In this document: positions 32,147 through 40,974 of the stretch, one piece after another
Numbering within the stretch: position 1 is the first letter of the stretch
How the letters are laid out: each line of letters starts with the position of its first letter
DNA from: Desulforhopalus sp. IMCC35007
GTDB taxonomy: Bacteria; Desulfobacterota; Desulfobulbia; Desulfobulbales; Desulfocapsaceae
DNA: 40,974 nucleotides
Direction: 5' to 3'
NCBI RefSeq assembly: GCF_005116575.1
Contig: NZ_SWCN01000034.1
Span: 1 to 40,974 of the forward strand
Made by a program: the position numbers and the translations under genes
The notes under the pieces: generated by a model
The model's database searches: none
Seen by the model: the letters and a program-made list of their open reading frames with translations, nothing else
What the model was told of the DNA's origin: nothing

Positions 32147-35100
32147 ATGACCAAAAGATACAGTAGAGCCATACTTTTTGAAGAGCTGGAGCCTCGTCTG
32201 CTCTTTTCTGCCGATGCATTGGACGCTGTGGCCGTGGCAGCTGTTGAGCAGGATATTAACGAAGTACCTGCTATAGAAACTGAGCTGGAAGACGGTACAG
32301 GGACAAATACCGCCGCGGTTGACCAACCTCAAGAGTTCGAGGGCTCAACGACCACAGAACCTGAAACCGTTGAAAACAAGGCTGGTGAGGAAGATCAAAC
32401 CGAGCAGAGAAATTCGAGTACACCAGAGGATGAGCCTACAGTAGGTATTGAACAGGAATATATAGCTCTTGATTCAAATGATAAAACCACCGAATCCCAA
32501 ACAGAACTGGCTGAAGAAGGTTCAATATCACTACCTTCCAATTCAACAATCACCAAAGAACTGGTTTTGGTTAACGATAATGTCGGCGACTACGAAGAGC
32601 TGATCGCCAATATCGGTGGAGAGAACAATAATCGCTCCATCGAGGTGATTCTCCTGGATGGCGAACAGGACGGTATTGACCAGGTTACCAAAATCCTTGC
32701 AGAGCACAACGATCTAGATGCCATTCATTTTATGACCCATGGGAGTGATGGTGCTGTTGCACTCGGTTCCGATTGGTTGAATCACGACAGTTGCAATACA
32801 AAGAGTGATTTCATCAGAGCCTGGAGCGATGCCCTGACCGAAACCGGGGACATCCTCTTTTACGGCTGTGATATCGCCGCCAGCAATGTAGGACTCAACC
32901 TTCTCAAGGACATTTCCGAATTGACCGGAGCCGACGTCGCTGCCAGCGACGATAAAACCGGTGCTGCTTCGCTGGGCGGGGACTGGGTTCTGGAATACAG
33001 GAGCGGCATCATTGAGACAGAGGTGGCTATAAGCGAACTTGGCCAGCAGAATTGGCAGGGTGTCCTTGCTGAGGTCGATTGGAACACCTTCCTGGGAGGC
33101 GACGTCGGCGACGACGCCAGGTCTTTGGCTGTAGACGCCAGTGGTAATGTTTATGTTGTCGGATACAGCGCGAGCACCTGGGGGACACCTGTACACTCTT
33201 ATGGAGGAGGCAATGACGCCTACGTAACTAAGTTTGATACAAACGGCAATCTCCTTTGGAATACCTTCCTCGGAGGAAGCGGAGACGAGCAGGCCTTTGG
33301 CGTGAACGTAGACGCCACCGGCAATATTTACGTTGTCGGGCAGAGTACTGGCACTTGGGGTACGCCCGTAAGAGCATACAGTGGCGGTGCGGATGCTTTC
33401 GTAGCCAAGTTGGACAGCAGCGGTGCAATCATCTGGAACACTTTCCTGGGTAGTGGTGAAAATGATTGGGGCTATGGAATCGATACTGACAGCAGTGGCA
33501 ATATCTATATCTCAGGTACGAGTAATGAGACGTGGGGCAGCCCAGTACGAGCCTTCAGCACCGGAGCTGATGCCTTTACCGTGAAACTGAACAGCAGTGG
33601 GACACTCGTCTGGAATACCTTTCTTGGTGGCACGGGCTCCGACGGCGCCAACGGTCTCGAGGTGGATGACAGCGGTAATATCTTCGTGGCCGGGTTCAGC
33701 AGCGCCACTTGGGGTACGCCCGTGCGCTCCTACAGTGGTAGTTTCGATGCCCTGGCGATGAAGTTGAATAACAGCGGCGTCCTTACCTGGCATACCTTCA
33801 TGGGTGGCAGCGGCTATGAGGTGGCCGAAGGGGGTGCCCTCGACACCAGTGGTAATTTTTACTTGACAGGACGCGGCGATACGACCTGGGGAACACCTAT
33901 CCAGGGTTATGGTGGTGGCTCCCGCGACGCGCTCGTGGTGAAAGTCAGCAGTGACGGCAACCTTGGCTGGAACACCTTCGCGGGCGGCACCGGTGTTGAT
34001 TACGGATACGGTATTGCGGTGTCAGGGGATAGCATCTATCTTACTGGTTCCAGCGACGTGACCTGGGGTACGCCTTGGCGCACGTACAGCAGTGGCACTG
34101 AGGGCTATTTAGCCGAGTTCGACATCAACACTGGTAGCCTCACCATACATGGCTTTCTGGGCGGCAGTGGCAGAGATGTTGGTTATGGGGTTGCGGTCGA
34201 TGGCAGTGGAGGGGTATATGTGGCCGGCGAAAGCGATGCCACTTGGGGTACACCTCAGAGCGCTTACAGTAGTGGCAAGGACGCGTTTATAACAAAAATC
34301 GGTGGAACCACGACGAATACCGCACCAACCACCAGCGGTATCGCTGATTTCAGTCTCAACGAAGATTATATCTCGACTACCGTCCTTTATCCGCACTTCG
34401 CTGATGCTGAAGACGCCGACGAGGACTTGGTCTATTCGATCACCAAAAATACAAACACCGGGCTGTTTGATTCAACATCAATTAATGGGTCAGGTGTACT
34501 CACCCTCAACACCGCAGCTAATCAGAACGGTGCGGCAGACATCACTGTAAGAGCAACGGATACCGGTGGGCTGTTTGTAGAAACTACCTTTACAGTTACC
34601 GTCACCCCGGTCAACGATACGCCGGAGATAACGCCAACAGGCACGACACTTTTATACACCGAAAATGACGGGGCCACCGCAATTGATCCGGGTTTGAGTC
34701 TATCGGATCCGGATAGCACGAACTTGTCGGGTGCTACTGTGCAGATTACCGGCAACTTCGTCTCTGCTGAAGATGTCCTCGGTTTCATGAACCAGTTGGG
34801 TATCACGGGTAGTTATGATTCCGGCACCGGCATCCTGACGTTGGCCGGTACGGCAACGGTAAGCAATTACGAAACGGCGCTTCGTAGTGTGACATATTGG
34901 AATATGAGTCAGGACCCCGATACATCGGTGCGCACGATCAGCTTTGCGGCCAATGACGGAATCAACACCGGGGTTGCAGCGACGCGTGATATCACAGTGA
35001 CCTCGGTCAATGATACACCCGCGATTGACGAAAACTCTCTGACGATTAGTGAAAGTCAAACAGTGACCCTGACCAGCGCGGACATTTATGCCGGTGACGT

Positions 35101-38100
35101 GGATCATCCGGCCAGCGCCGTTACGATCACGGCATCGAATGTCACCGGTGGACACTTTGCGTATGGGAGCGCTCAGGGCACACCGATCACATCGTTTACT
35201 CAGCAGGACATAAATGACAACCTGGTGGTATTCGTGCATGACGGGGGGGAGGCTGCACCGACGTACGATATTACTGCATGGGATGGCGTTGATATGGAAG
35301 GCCCAAATGCGGCCACCATCACATTCAGCAACGTCAACGATGCGCCTGAACTCGATAGTAGTGGATTTCTAACGCTTACAACAATTACCGAAGATGCCAC
35401 CAGTAATAGCGGCACTCTCATCTCTGACATCCTGGCCAGTGATGGTGGCGACAGCCGAATCTCTGATCCTGACCCAGGCGCGCTCGAAGGCATAGCGATT
35501 ACCGGACTGACGAATAGTAATGGCACTTGGGAATACAATATCGGCTTAGGGTGGAATAGTGTCGGCGCCGTCTCTGAGACAAGCGCATTCCTGCTGCGGG
35601 CCACCGACAGACTACGATTCGTACCAAACGGACTTAATTCCGATCTGGGGACCGTGCTTTTTTCTGCGTGGGATCAAACCTCTGGTACTGCCGGAACTTT
35701 GGGGGACCGATCCAGTACCGGGGGTAGTACTGCCTTTAGCTCTCAGGTCGAGGCGGCCGTCATATACGTTACCCCGGTCAATGACGCCCCAAGCCTGAGT
35801 ACCTCATCCCCATTTACGAACATTCTCGAGGATGATGTTAACAATTCCGGTATGCTGGTTTCAGCCTATGCTGATCTGGCAAATGATGTCGATTCAGGAG
35901 ACGCAAACGGTATTGCCATTACCTCGGTTGATGATACTAATGGGACCTGGCAGTACACTCTTGACGGTGTGAGTTGGTCCGATATCGGCAGTGTCAGTAC
36001 CAGCGGTGCACTTCTGCTTCCGGGAGATGGTGTGAGCAGATTCAGGTTTGTACCCAAAAATGATTACACTGGAAGTTCGGGTATATTGAATTATAAGGCT
36101 TGGGACCAGACGGAAGGTGCCTCTGGCGACCATGCTGATGTAACCGTCTCCGGTGGTACTTCAGCATATAGTTTTGGAACAAATGGCGCGGCATTATCTG
36201 TTATTGCGGTCAATGACGCACCAGTCCTCGGACCTATCGGCAACCAGGTTGTAGAGGAGGGTTCGCTACTGACATTTACCGCTACAGCCTCTGATGTCGA
36301 TGTTCCTGCCAACACGCTCACCTTCAGCCTGAGCGGCACGGTTCCCACTGGTGCCACGATCGACGCTAGCACCGGTGTATTCACCTGGACGCCGACCGAA
36401 GTCCAGGGACCTGGTGTCTACACCTTTGATGTGACCGTCTCCGATGGCACTCTGGCCGACAGCGAAACCATCACCATCACTGTTAATGGGGGGAACGATG
36501 CTCCTGTATTGACTTCGAGTATCGGCACGCTGTCCTACACAGAAAATTCAGGACCTTTTCTGCTGGGCATTACTGCAGTAATTACTGATGTCGATTCAGC
36601 AGACTTTAATGGTGGTGAGCTCACGGTGCAGTTATCGGCAAACGGACTCCCTGAAGATAGACTGACCATTCGCAATGAAGGAACGGGGACTGATGAGGTC
36701 GGTGTCAGTGGGGTAGATATTTCCTATGGTGGTATCACGGTTGGTACATTTAACGGGCCGGTCACTGGTAGTACAGCCCTGATCGTGAAATTCAACGAAA
36801 ATTCGTCGGCTGCGATTGCCCAGGCTGTGCTCCGCAATCTGACCTATGAAAATACTTCCGAAGATCCATCAACAACCACGCGAACCATTATTGCCTATGT
36901 CAGCGATGGGGATGGTGGCACAAGCGACACGGTTATGGGTTATATAGCACCGACAAAAGTCAACGACGCCCCGACCGTCAGTACCACGCCAACCAACGTC
37001 GAATTTGTAGAAGACGAAGCGACATTCACGACGGTGATTGCTGACATCCCCGGTGGAGGGTTGACAGACGTGGACAATACGATTCTAGGTGTTGCGGTCA
37101 CGGGATATTCAGCGACCAGTGGAACATTCGAGTACAGTATCGATGGCGGGGTGACGTGGCACTCGCTTGTTGGTGTCAGCGATACCAGTGCCAGGTTGTT
37201 GCGGCTCACCGACATGGCGAGGTTTACTCCAAGTACGACCGATGGCGGCACGCTGTCAATTTCCTATCGCGGTTGGGATCAAACCAGTGGAACCGTGGGG
37301 ACACTGGTGGATGTATCAACCAACGGTGGATCGACGCCCTACAGTTCCGATACCGCCGTCTTGAATCTGAACACAGTCAGTGTCAACGATGCACCTATTG
37401 CTGTCAGCGACCGACCTTCCCTGAACTTTGATGGCGTTAATGATTATATCCAGATAGCGGATGATTCCAGTTTATTTATGTCAGATACTTTGACTATGGA
37501 AGCCTGGATCAATCCCAGCATTGGGGCTACCGGCTCCCAGCTTATTATCAACAAGGAAGGAGAATATGAGCTGGGCATTACGGCAGATACCGGCGAAATA
37601 ATTTTCGCTATCGCTGAAGTGGGAACTCCGGATCATTGGACCTGGCATAACACCGGGTATTTTGTCACCTCTGGAGAATGGACCCATGTGGCTGTAACCT
37701 ATGATGGTGTTGCCGGTGAAGCCAATACCTATATCAACGGCGTGTTGGTAGACACCTTTGTCCAGGCGGGTGCAATAGGAGACGTTTACACAGCCTATAA
37801 TGATTTGATGATTGGTGGTCGTGGAAATGACACGGATGAACGTTTCGATGGCCAGATCGCCGATGTTCGTGTTTGGACTACGGTCAGAACTGAGTCTGAG
37901 ATCAGCGCTAACCAGAATACTACTCTGACCGGCTCCGAAACCGGGCTTGTAGGCTATTGGCTACTCAACGATGGATCAAGCACGACGGCAATAGATAGTT
38001 CACTCGAAGGGAATGATGGTTTACTCAATGGTGGAGCGACCTGGAGTGATTTCACCGTAGATGAAGATGGCACGCTGACTGTGCAGGCCCCAGGCATCCT

Positions 38101-40974
38101 GATCAACGACTTTGATGCTGATGGCGATACGCTGACAGTCAACACCACACCAGTTGTAAATGTTAGCAATGGATCGCTCATCCTCAACAGCGATGGTTCA
38201 TTTACCTATACACCAAATGCTGATTTTAACGGCGTTGACAGCTTTACTTACGAAGTTTCTGATGGCAATGGCGGAACAGATACCGCAGTCGTCAGTATTA
38301 CTGTCAATCCGGTTAACGATGCACCAGTTATAACGCTTGGCGTCTCTGATTCCGTTGCAAGCTATGACTTTGAAAGCGGTGTTGCTTCTGGCATTAGTGG
38401 TGCACCGGACATCACCGTCAATTCACCAGCCAGCATCAGTACCTCGGATGGCGCTTCCGGCAGTACGGCTGGCTTGCTTTTCCCCTTCGGGGACAACAAT
38501 AGTTCGACCCATCCGGTTAGTATCAGCTCGATTCCAGGTGTCGCAACATCCGGTGAATTTTCGTTCGCTGCTGATGTACGGTTTGATACCGGCGACGGTG
38601 CTCGCTTCTGGGAAACCGTTTTCGATTTCGGTGGTGGGTCTGACAACAACAATATTTGGATGGGTAGAGATGGTTATAGTCCTAACGACCTTCATGTCAC
38701 TGTCTATAACGGGTCAACCCAGACAGGACCCTTAGTCGTTACAGATGCGCTGAAAGACATTGAAGGTGAGTGGCATCATTATGCGGTCTCGCTTGACGCG
38801 AGTGGTCAGTTGGATGTCTATATTGACGGTGTCTCAGCGGGGTCGATGGTAGTTGACGCTGTTCCTGTCTACTCCGAGTGGGATGAACACTACATCGGCA
38901 GCGGCAGCTGGTTGGACGATTCGCAGTTTCAAGGTGCGATGGACAATATCGCGATCTTTGATACCGCACTTTCGGCAGAGGCTGTCGCGTCATTGGCATC
39001 CGGTTTGCCTGCAGTTGTGGGGCCACTCCAGTACAACGAAAACGATCCTGCCACAAAAGTCTTGACAGGGATTTCCTTGTCAGATGTTGATGACACCAAC
39101 CTCGAATCCGCAACCGTCTCAATCACGGGCGGTCACGTCAGCAGCGAGGATGTGCTCGCTTTCACTAACCAAAACGGCATCACCGGATCATGGAATGCCA
39201 CCACTGGTACCCTCACACTGAACGGTTCTGCCACTGTTGAGGAATATCAAACGGCACTCCGATCGATCACCTACGAAAACACTTCGGATGCTCCCGACGT
39301 GACTGTTCGCACGGTAAGTTGGAACGTCAACGATGGCACCACAGCCAGCAATGTCGCGACCAGTACCATCAATATCACCGCTACCAACGATGCGCCGGTG
39401 GCCGTCGATGACGCCGTAACCGTAACCGAAGATGTGCTTTACACCTCAGTTGCTAGTCTGGTATCGAATGACACCGACCTTGATCTCGATAGTTTATCGG
39501 TTATTGCCGGAACCTTTACCACATCCCAGGGCGGTACACTGACTCTGGCTGAAGACGGCAGCTATACCTATATTTCCGCTTCCAATTTTAGCGGGACGGA
39601 TACGGTTAATTACACAGTCACCGATGGTAATCTGACCGATACGGGCTTATTAACCCTGACCGTGACCGCGGTCAATGATGCACCGATCTTGACGGTCCCA
39701 GGTGCTCAGAACATCAATGAAGACATGACACTGGCGGTCACAGGAATCTCAGTCGACGACGCCGACTCCAACGTGACTTCGGTTCAGCTTTCGGTCACCA
39801 ACGGAACGGTCATTGTGACGCTTTCGGGCACGACCCTTTCTGCTGGCGCCAACGATTCGGCAACGATGACCCTCGTCGGTACGCAGGCTCAGATAAATGT
39901 AGCTCTCGCGACGTTGACTTATCGAGGTAGCGAGAATTACAACGGTACCGATTCGCTTGCGATCATCGCCACCGATGGAGGTGGACTTACCGACAGCGAG
40001 AATGTCGTGATCAACGTCGCCTCCGTAACGGATCTTTCTGCTGCAGATGACAGCTTTACCACTGACGAAGAGGTCACTCTGAATGCCGATGTCTCTATCA
40101 ATGACAGCACGACTTCCGGTGGCAGTCTGAGTTATGCGGTTAACAGTGATGTAGCCAATGGAACATTGTCTCTTAATAGTGACGGTACTTTTAGCTACAC
40201 CGCTGATGCAAACTTCACTGGCAATGATAGTTTCACCTATACCGTTACCGATAGTGCTAGCGGTGAGTCGGATATTCGGAGCGTTGATCTAACCATTAAC
40301 ACCATCACAGATCTTAGTGCCCAGGATGACAGTTTTACCACCGACGAAGATGTTACCCTGAATGCCGATGTCTCTATCAATGACAGCACGACTTCCGGTG
40401 GCAGCCTGAGTTATGCGGTTAACAGTGATGTAGCCAATGGAACCTTATCCCTTAATAGTGATGGAAGTTTTAGCTACACAGCTGATGCCAATTTCAATGG
40501 ATCTGACAGTTTCACCTATACCGTTACCGATAGCGACAGTGGCGAGTCTGATATTCGGACCGTCAATATTACCATCAACGCCATTACAGATCTCAATGCC
40601 CAGGATGACAGCTTTACCACTGACGAAGAGGTCACCCTGAATGCCGATGTCTCTATCAACGATAGCACGACTTCCGGTGGCAGCCTGAGCTACGCTCTGG
40701 ACAGTGATGTAGCCAATGGAACCTTATCCCTCAACACTGATGGTACTTTTACCTACACCGCTGATGCCAATTTCAATGGATCTGATAGTTTCACCTATAC
40801 CGTTACCGATAGTGCTAGCGGTGAGTCGGATATTCGGACCGTTGATTTAACCATTACTGCAGTCACTGATCTTTCTGCTGCAGATGACAGCTTTACCACC
40901 GACGAAGATGTTACTTTAAATGCCGATGTCTCTATCAACGATAGCACGACTTCCGGTGGCAGCCTGAGTTATGC
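32147..40974 (+). CDS. Giant LEPR-XLL/DUF4347 surface protein (5' part, runs off window)
   Basis: The frame is open without a stop for 2,942 codons to the window edge. Residues 14-24 read LEPRLLFSADA, the LEPR-XLL N-terminal motif of large secreted proteins. There is no classical signal peptide. An acidic linker follows. Residues about 138-307 are a DUF4347 domain with His198 (HFMTHGS) and Cys241 (LFYGCDIA), a dyad like that of caspase-fold peptidases. Residues about 312-718 are seven SBBP-type repeats (propeller). Then come cadherin-like domains joined by PVNDAP-type linkers, LamG domains near 1758-1948 and 2065-2286, and 93-residue repeats from 2634. Calcium-binding Asp motifs (DVDS, DADGD) recur. 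This is a huge multidomain adhesin type. The 3' end and any outer-membrane or secretion signal lie beyond the window. Confidence 0.9.
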   Translation, partial: MTKRYSRAILFEELEPRLLFSADALDAVAVAAVEQDINEVPAIETELEDGTGTNTAAVDQPQEFEGSTTTEPETVENKAGEEDQTEQRNSSTPEDEPTVGIEQEYIALDSNDKTTESQTELAEEGSISLPSNSTITKELVLVNDNVGDYEELIANIGGENNNRSIEVILLDGEQDGIDQVTKILAEHNDLDAIHFMTHGSDGAVALGSDWLNHDSCNTKSDFIRAWSDALTETGDILFYGCDIAASNVGLNLLKDISELTGADVAASDDKTGAASLGGDWVLEYRSGIIETEVAISELGQQNWQGVLAEVDWNTFLGGDVGDDARSLAVDASGNVYVVGYSASTWGTPVHSYGGGNDAYVTKFDTNGNLLWNTFLGGSGDEQAFGVNVDATGNIYVVGQSTGTWGTPVRAYSGGADAFVAKLDSSGAIIWNTFLGSGENDWGYGIDTDSSGNIYISGTSNETWGSPVRAFSTGADAFTVKLNSSGTLVWNTFLGGTGSDGANGLEVDDSGNIFVAGFSSATWGTPVRSYSGSFDALAMKLNNSGVLTWHTFMGGSGYEVAEGGALDTSGNFYLTGRGDTTWGTPIQGYGGGSRDALVVKVSSDGNLGWNTFAGGTGVDYGYGIAVSGDSIYLTGSSDVTWGTPWRTYSSGTEGYLAEFDINTGSLTIHGFLGGSGRDVGYGVAVDGSGGVYVAGESDATWGTPQSAYSSGKDAFITKIGGTTTNTAPTTSGIADFSLNEDYISTTVLYPHFADAEDADEDLVYSITKNTNTGLFDSTSINGSGVLTLNTAANQNGAADITVRATDTGGLFVETTFTVTVTPVNDTPEITPTGTTLLYTENDGATAIDPGLSLSDPDSTNLSGATVQITGNFVSAEDVLGFMNQLGITGSYDSGTGILTLAGTATVSNYETALRSVTYWNMSQDPDTSVRTISFAANDGINTGVAATRDITVTSVNDTPAIDENSLTISESQTVTLTSADIYAGDVDHPASAVTITASNVTGGHFAYGSAQGTPITSFTQQDINDNLVVFVHDGGEAAPTYDITAWDGVDMEGPNAATITFSNVNDAPELDSSGFLTLTTITEDATSNSGTLISDILASDGGDSRISDPDPGALEGIAITGLTNSNGTWEYNIGLGWNSVGAVSETSAFLLRATDRLRFVPNGLNSDLGTVLFSAWDQTSGTAGTLGDRSSTGGSTAFSSQVEAAVIYVTPVNDAPSLSTSSPFTNILEDDVNNSGMLVSAYADLANDVDSGDANGIAITSVDDTNGTWQYTLDGVSWSDIGSVSTSGALLLPGDGVSRFRFVPKNDYTGSSGILNYKAWDQTEGASGDHADVTVSGGTSAYSFGTNGAALSVIAVNDAPVLGPIGNQVVEEGSLLTFTATASDVDVPANTLTFSLSGTVPTGATIDASTGVFTWTPTEVQGPGVYTFDVTVSDGTLADSETITITVNGGNDAPVLTSSIGTLSYTENSGPFLLGITAVITDVDSADFNGGELTVQLSANGLPEDRLTIRNEGTGTDEVGVSGVDISYGGITVGTFNGPVTGSTALIVKFNENSSAAIAQAVLRNLTYENTSEDPSTTTRTIIAYVSDGDGGTSDTVMGYIAPTKVNDAPTVSTTPTNVEFVEDEATFTTVIADIPGGGLTDVDNTILGVAVTGYSATSGTFEYSIDGGVTWHSLVGVSDTSARLLRLTDMARFTPSTTDGGTLSISYRGWDQTSGTVGTLVDVSTNGGSTPYSSDTAVLNLNTVSVNDAPIAVSDRPSLNFDGVNDYIQIADDSSLFMSDTLTMEAWINPSIGATGSQLIINKEGEYELGITADTGEIIFAIAEVGTPDHWTWHNTGYFVTSGEWTHVAVTYDGVAGEANTYINGVLVDTFVQAGAIGDVYTAYNDLMIGGRGNDTDERFDGQIADVRVWTTVRTESEISANQNTTLTGSETGLVGYWLLNDGSSTTAIDSSLEGNDGLLNGGATWSDFTVDEDGTLTVQAPGILINDFDADGDTLTVNTTPVVNVSNGSLILNSDGSFTYTPNADFNGVDSFTYEVSDGNGGTDTAVVSITVNPVNDAPVITLGVSDSVASYDFESGVASGISGAPDITVNSPASISTSDGASGSTAGLLFPFGDNNSSTHPVSISSIPGVATSGEFSFAADVRFDTGDGARFWETVFDFGGGSDNNNIWMGRDGYSPNDLHVTVYNGSTQTGPLVVTDALKDIEGEWHHYAVSLDASGQLDVYIDGVSAGSMVVDAVPVYSEWDEHYIGSGSWLDDSQFQGAMDNIAIFDTALSAEAVASLASGLPAVVGPLQYNENDPATKVLTGISLSDVDDTNLESATVSITGGHVSSEDVLAFTNQNGITGSWNATTGTLTLNGSATVEEYQTALRSITYENTSDAPDVTVRTVSWNVNDGTTASNVATSTINITATNDAPVAVDDAVTVTEDVLYTSVASLVSNDTDLDLDSLSVIAGTFTTSQGGTLTLAEDGSYTYISASNFSGTDTVNYTVTDGNLTDTGLLTLTVTAVNDAPILTVPGAQNINEDMTLAVTGISVDDADSNVTSVQLSVTNGTVIVTLSGTTLSAGANDSATMTLVGTQAQINVALATLTYRGSENYNGTDSLAIIATDGGGLTDSENVVINVASVTDLSAADDSFTTDEEVTLNADVSINDSTTSGGSLSYAVNSDVANGTLSLNSDGTFSYTADANFTGNDSFTYTVTDSASGESDIRSVDLTINTITDLSAQDDSFTTDEDVTLNADVSINDSTTSGGSLSYAVNSDVANGTLSLNSDGSFSYTADANFNGSDSFTYTVTDSDSGESDIRTVNITINAITDLNAQDDSFTTDEEVTLNADVSINDSTTSGGSLSYALDSDVANGTLSLNTDGTFTYTADANFNGSDSFTYTVTDSASGESDIRTVDLTITAVTDLSAADDSFTTDEDVTLNADVSINDSTTSGGSLSY
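33074..34310 (+). repeat. Seven SBBP-type repeats of about 59 residues
   Basis: The codon for the Trp of WNTFLGG (or variants) lies at 33080, 33257, 33434, 33611, 33788, 33968, with a His variant at 34148. The period is therefore 177-180 bases. Each unit has a (S/T/A)TWGTP segment and a D-[SG]-SGN-[IV]-Y-[VI] segment. Seven units match one complete seven-bladed propeller in the SBBP family. The units differ in DNA, so the repeats are old. Confidence 0.75.
40046..40974 (+). repeat. 279-bp tandem repeats, over three copies to the window edge
   Basis: Units begin DDSFTTDE(E/D)VTLNADVSIND at 40046, 40325, 40604 and 40883. The period is exactly 279 bases (93 residues), and the copies are nearly identical at DNA level. 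The fourth is cut by the window end. They are cadherin-like domains ending DSFTYTVTDS.SGESDIR. High identity suggests recent expansion, or ongoing recombination, and hints at many more copies beyond. Such regions often collapse in assemblies. Confidence 0.95.

Noticed and set aside
32714-39126. Minus-strand open frames across the giant protein gene
   Set aside because: They are reverse-strand shadows of low-complexity Thr/Ser/Asp-rich coding repeats, with no plausible product.

Overview
The window looks like a chromosomal segment of a mesophilic, moderate-GC Desulfobacterota (Desulfobulbales-like) bacterium. This is an inference from gene families: many response regulators, a roadblock/PilZ protein paired with a DUF4388 regulator, a Tll0287-type haem sensor kinase, a glycyl-radical activase, a DnaA_C-tailed Y1 transposase remnant, and both c-di-GMP-I and cobalamin riboswitches. 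No rRNA or tRNA was seen, so the assignment is soft.

Layout. 1-620: mobile-element debris (IS21-like end repeats, remnant of a REP-type transposase). 795-3160: a Cys-rich YkgJ-like protein, an alpha/beta hydrolase and a flavodoxin-like protein, then a GGCGTAT microsatellite. 3161-5990: a REC-DUF4388 response regulator facing a roadblock / cyclic-nucleotide-fold / PilZ protein. 6434-7239: a small membrane protein and an OsmC-like protein. 7359-11644: an RND pump with its adaptor on the minus strand. 11800-12400: an IS4 remnant and a small membrane protein with paired hairpins in its 3' end. 12431-15985: a family-4 type uracil-DNA glycosylase and two response regulators (REC-HDOD and REC with a degenerate HD-GYP). 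16092-16512: a decayed EF-hand protein. 16663-21821: a haem-binding hybrid sensor kinase, a radical-SAM glycyl-radical activase with no partner enzyme in view, and two small unknown proteins. 21925-24285: a cobalamin-riboswitch-controlled sodium:solute symporter.

24665-40974 (runs off the window) is the most interesting part. It carries a GAF-HlyD hybrid protein, a PqqD-like/M50 protease/HlyD fusion, a truncated SecA-like ATPase, a periplasmic adaptor and the first 2,942 codons of a giant surface protein. The giant protein has an N-terminal LEPR-XLL motif, a DUF4347 domain with an apparent His/Cys dyad, a seven-unit propeller-type repeat, cadherin-like and LamG domains, and 93-residue near-identical repeats. 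The adaptor-giant pair lies behind a likely sigma-54 promoter, an upstream palindrome and a c-di-GMP-I riboswitch. My reading is a dedicated export and maturation system for a giant adhesin under second-messenger control. The parts are visible in the sequence; the system-level function is inferred.
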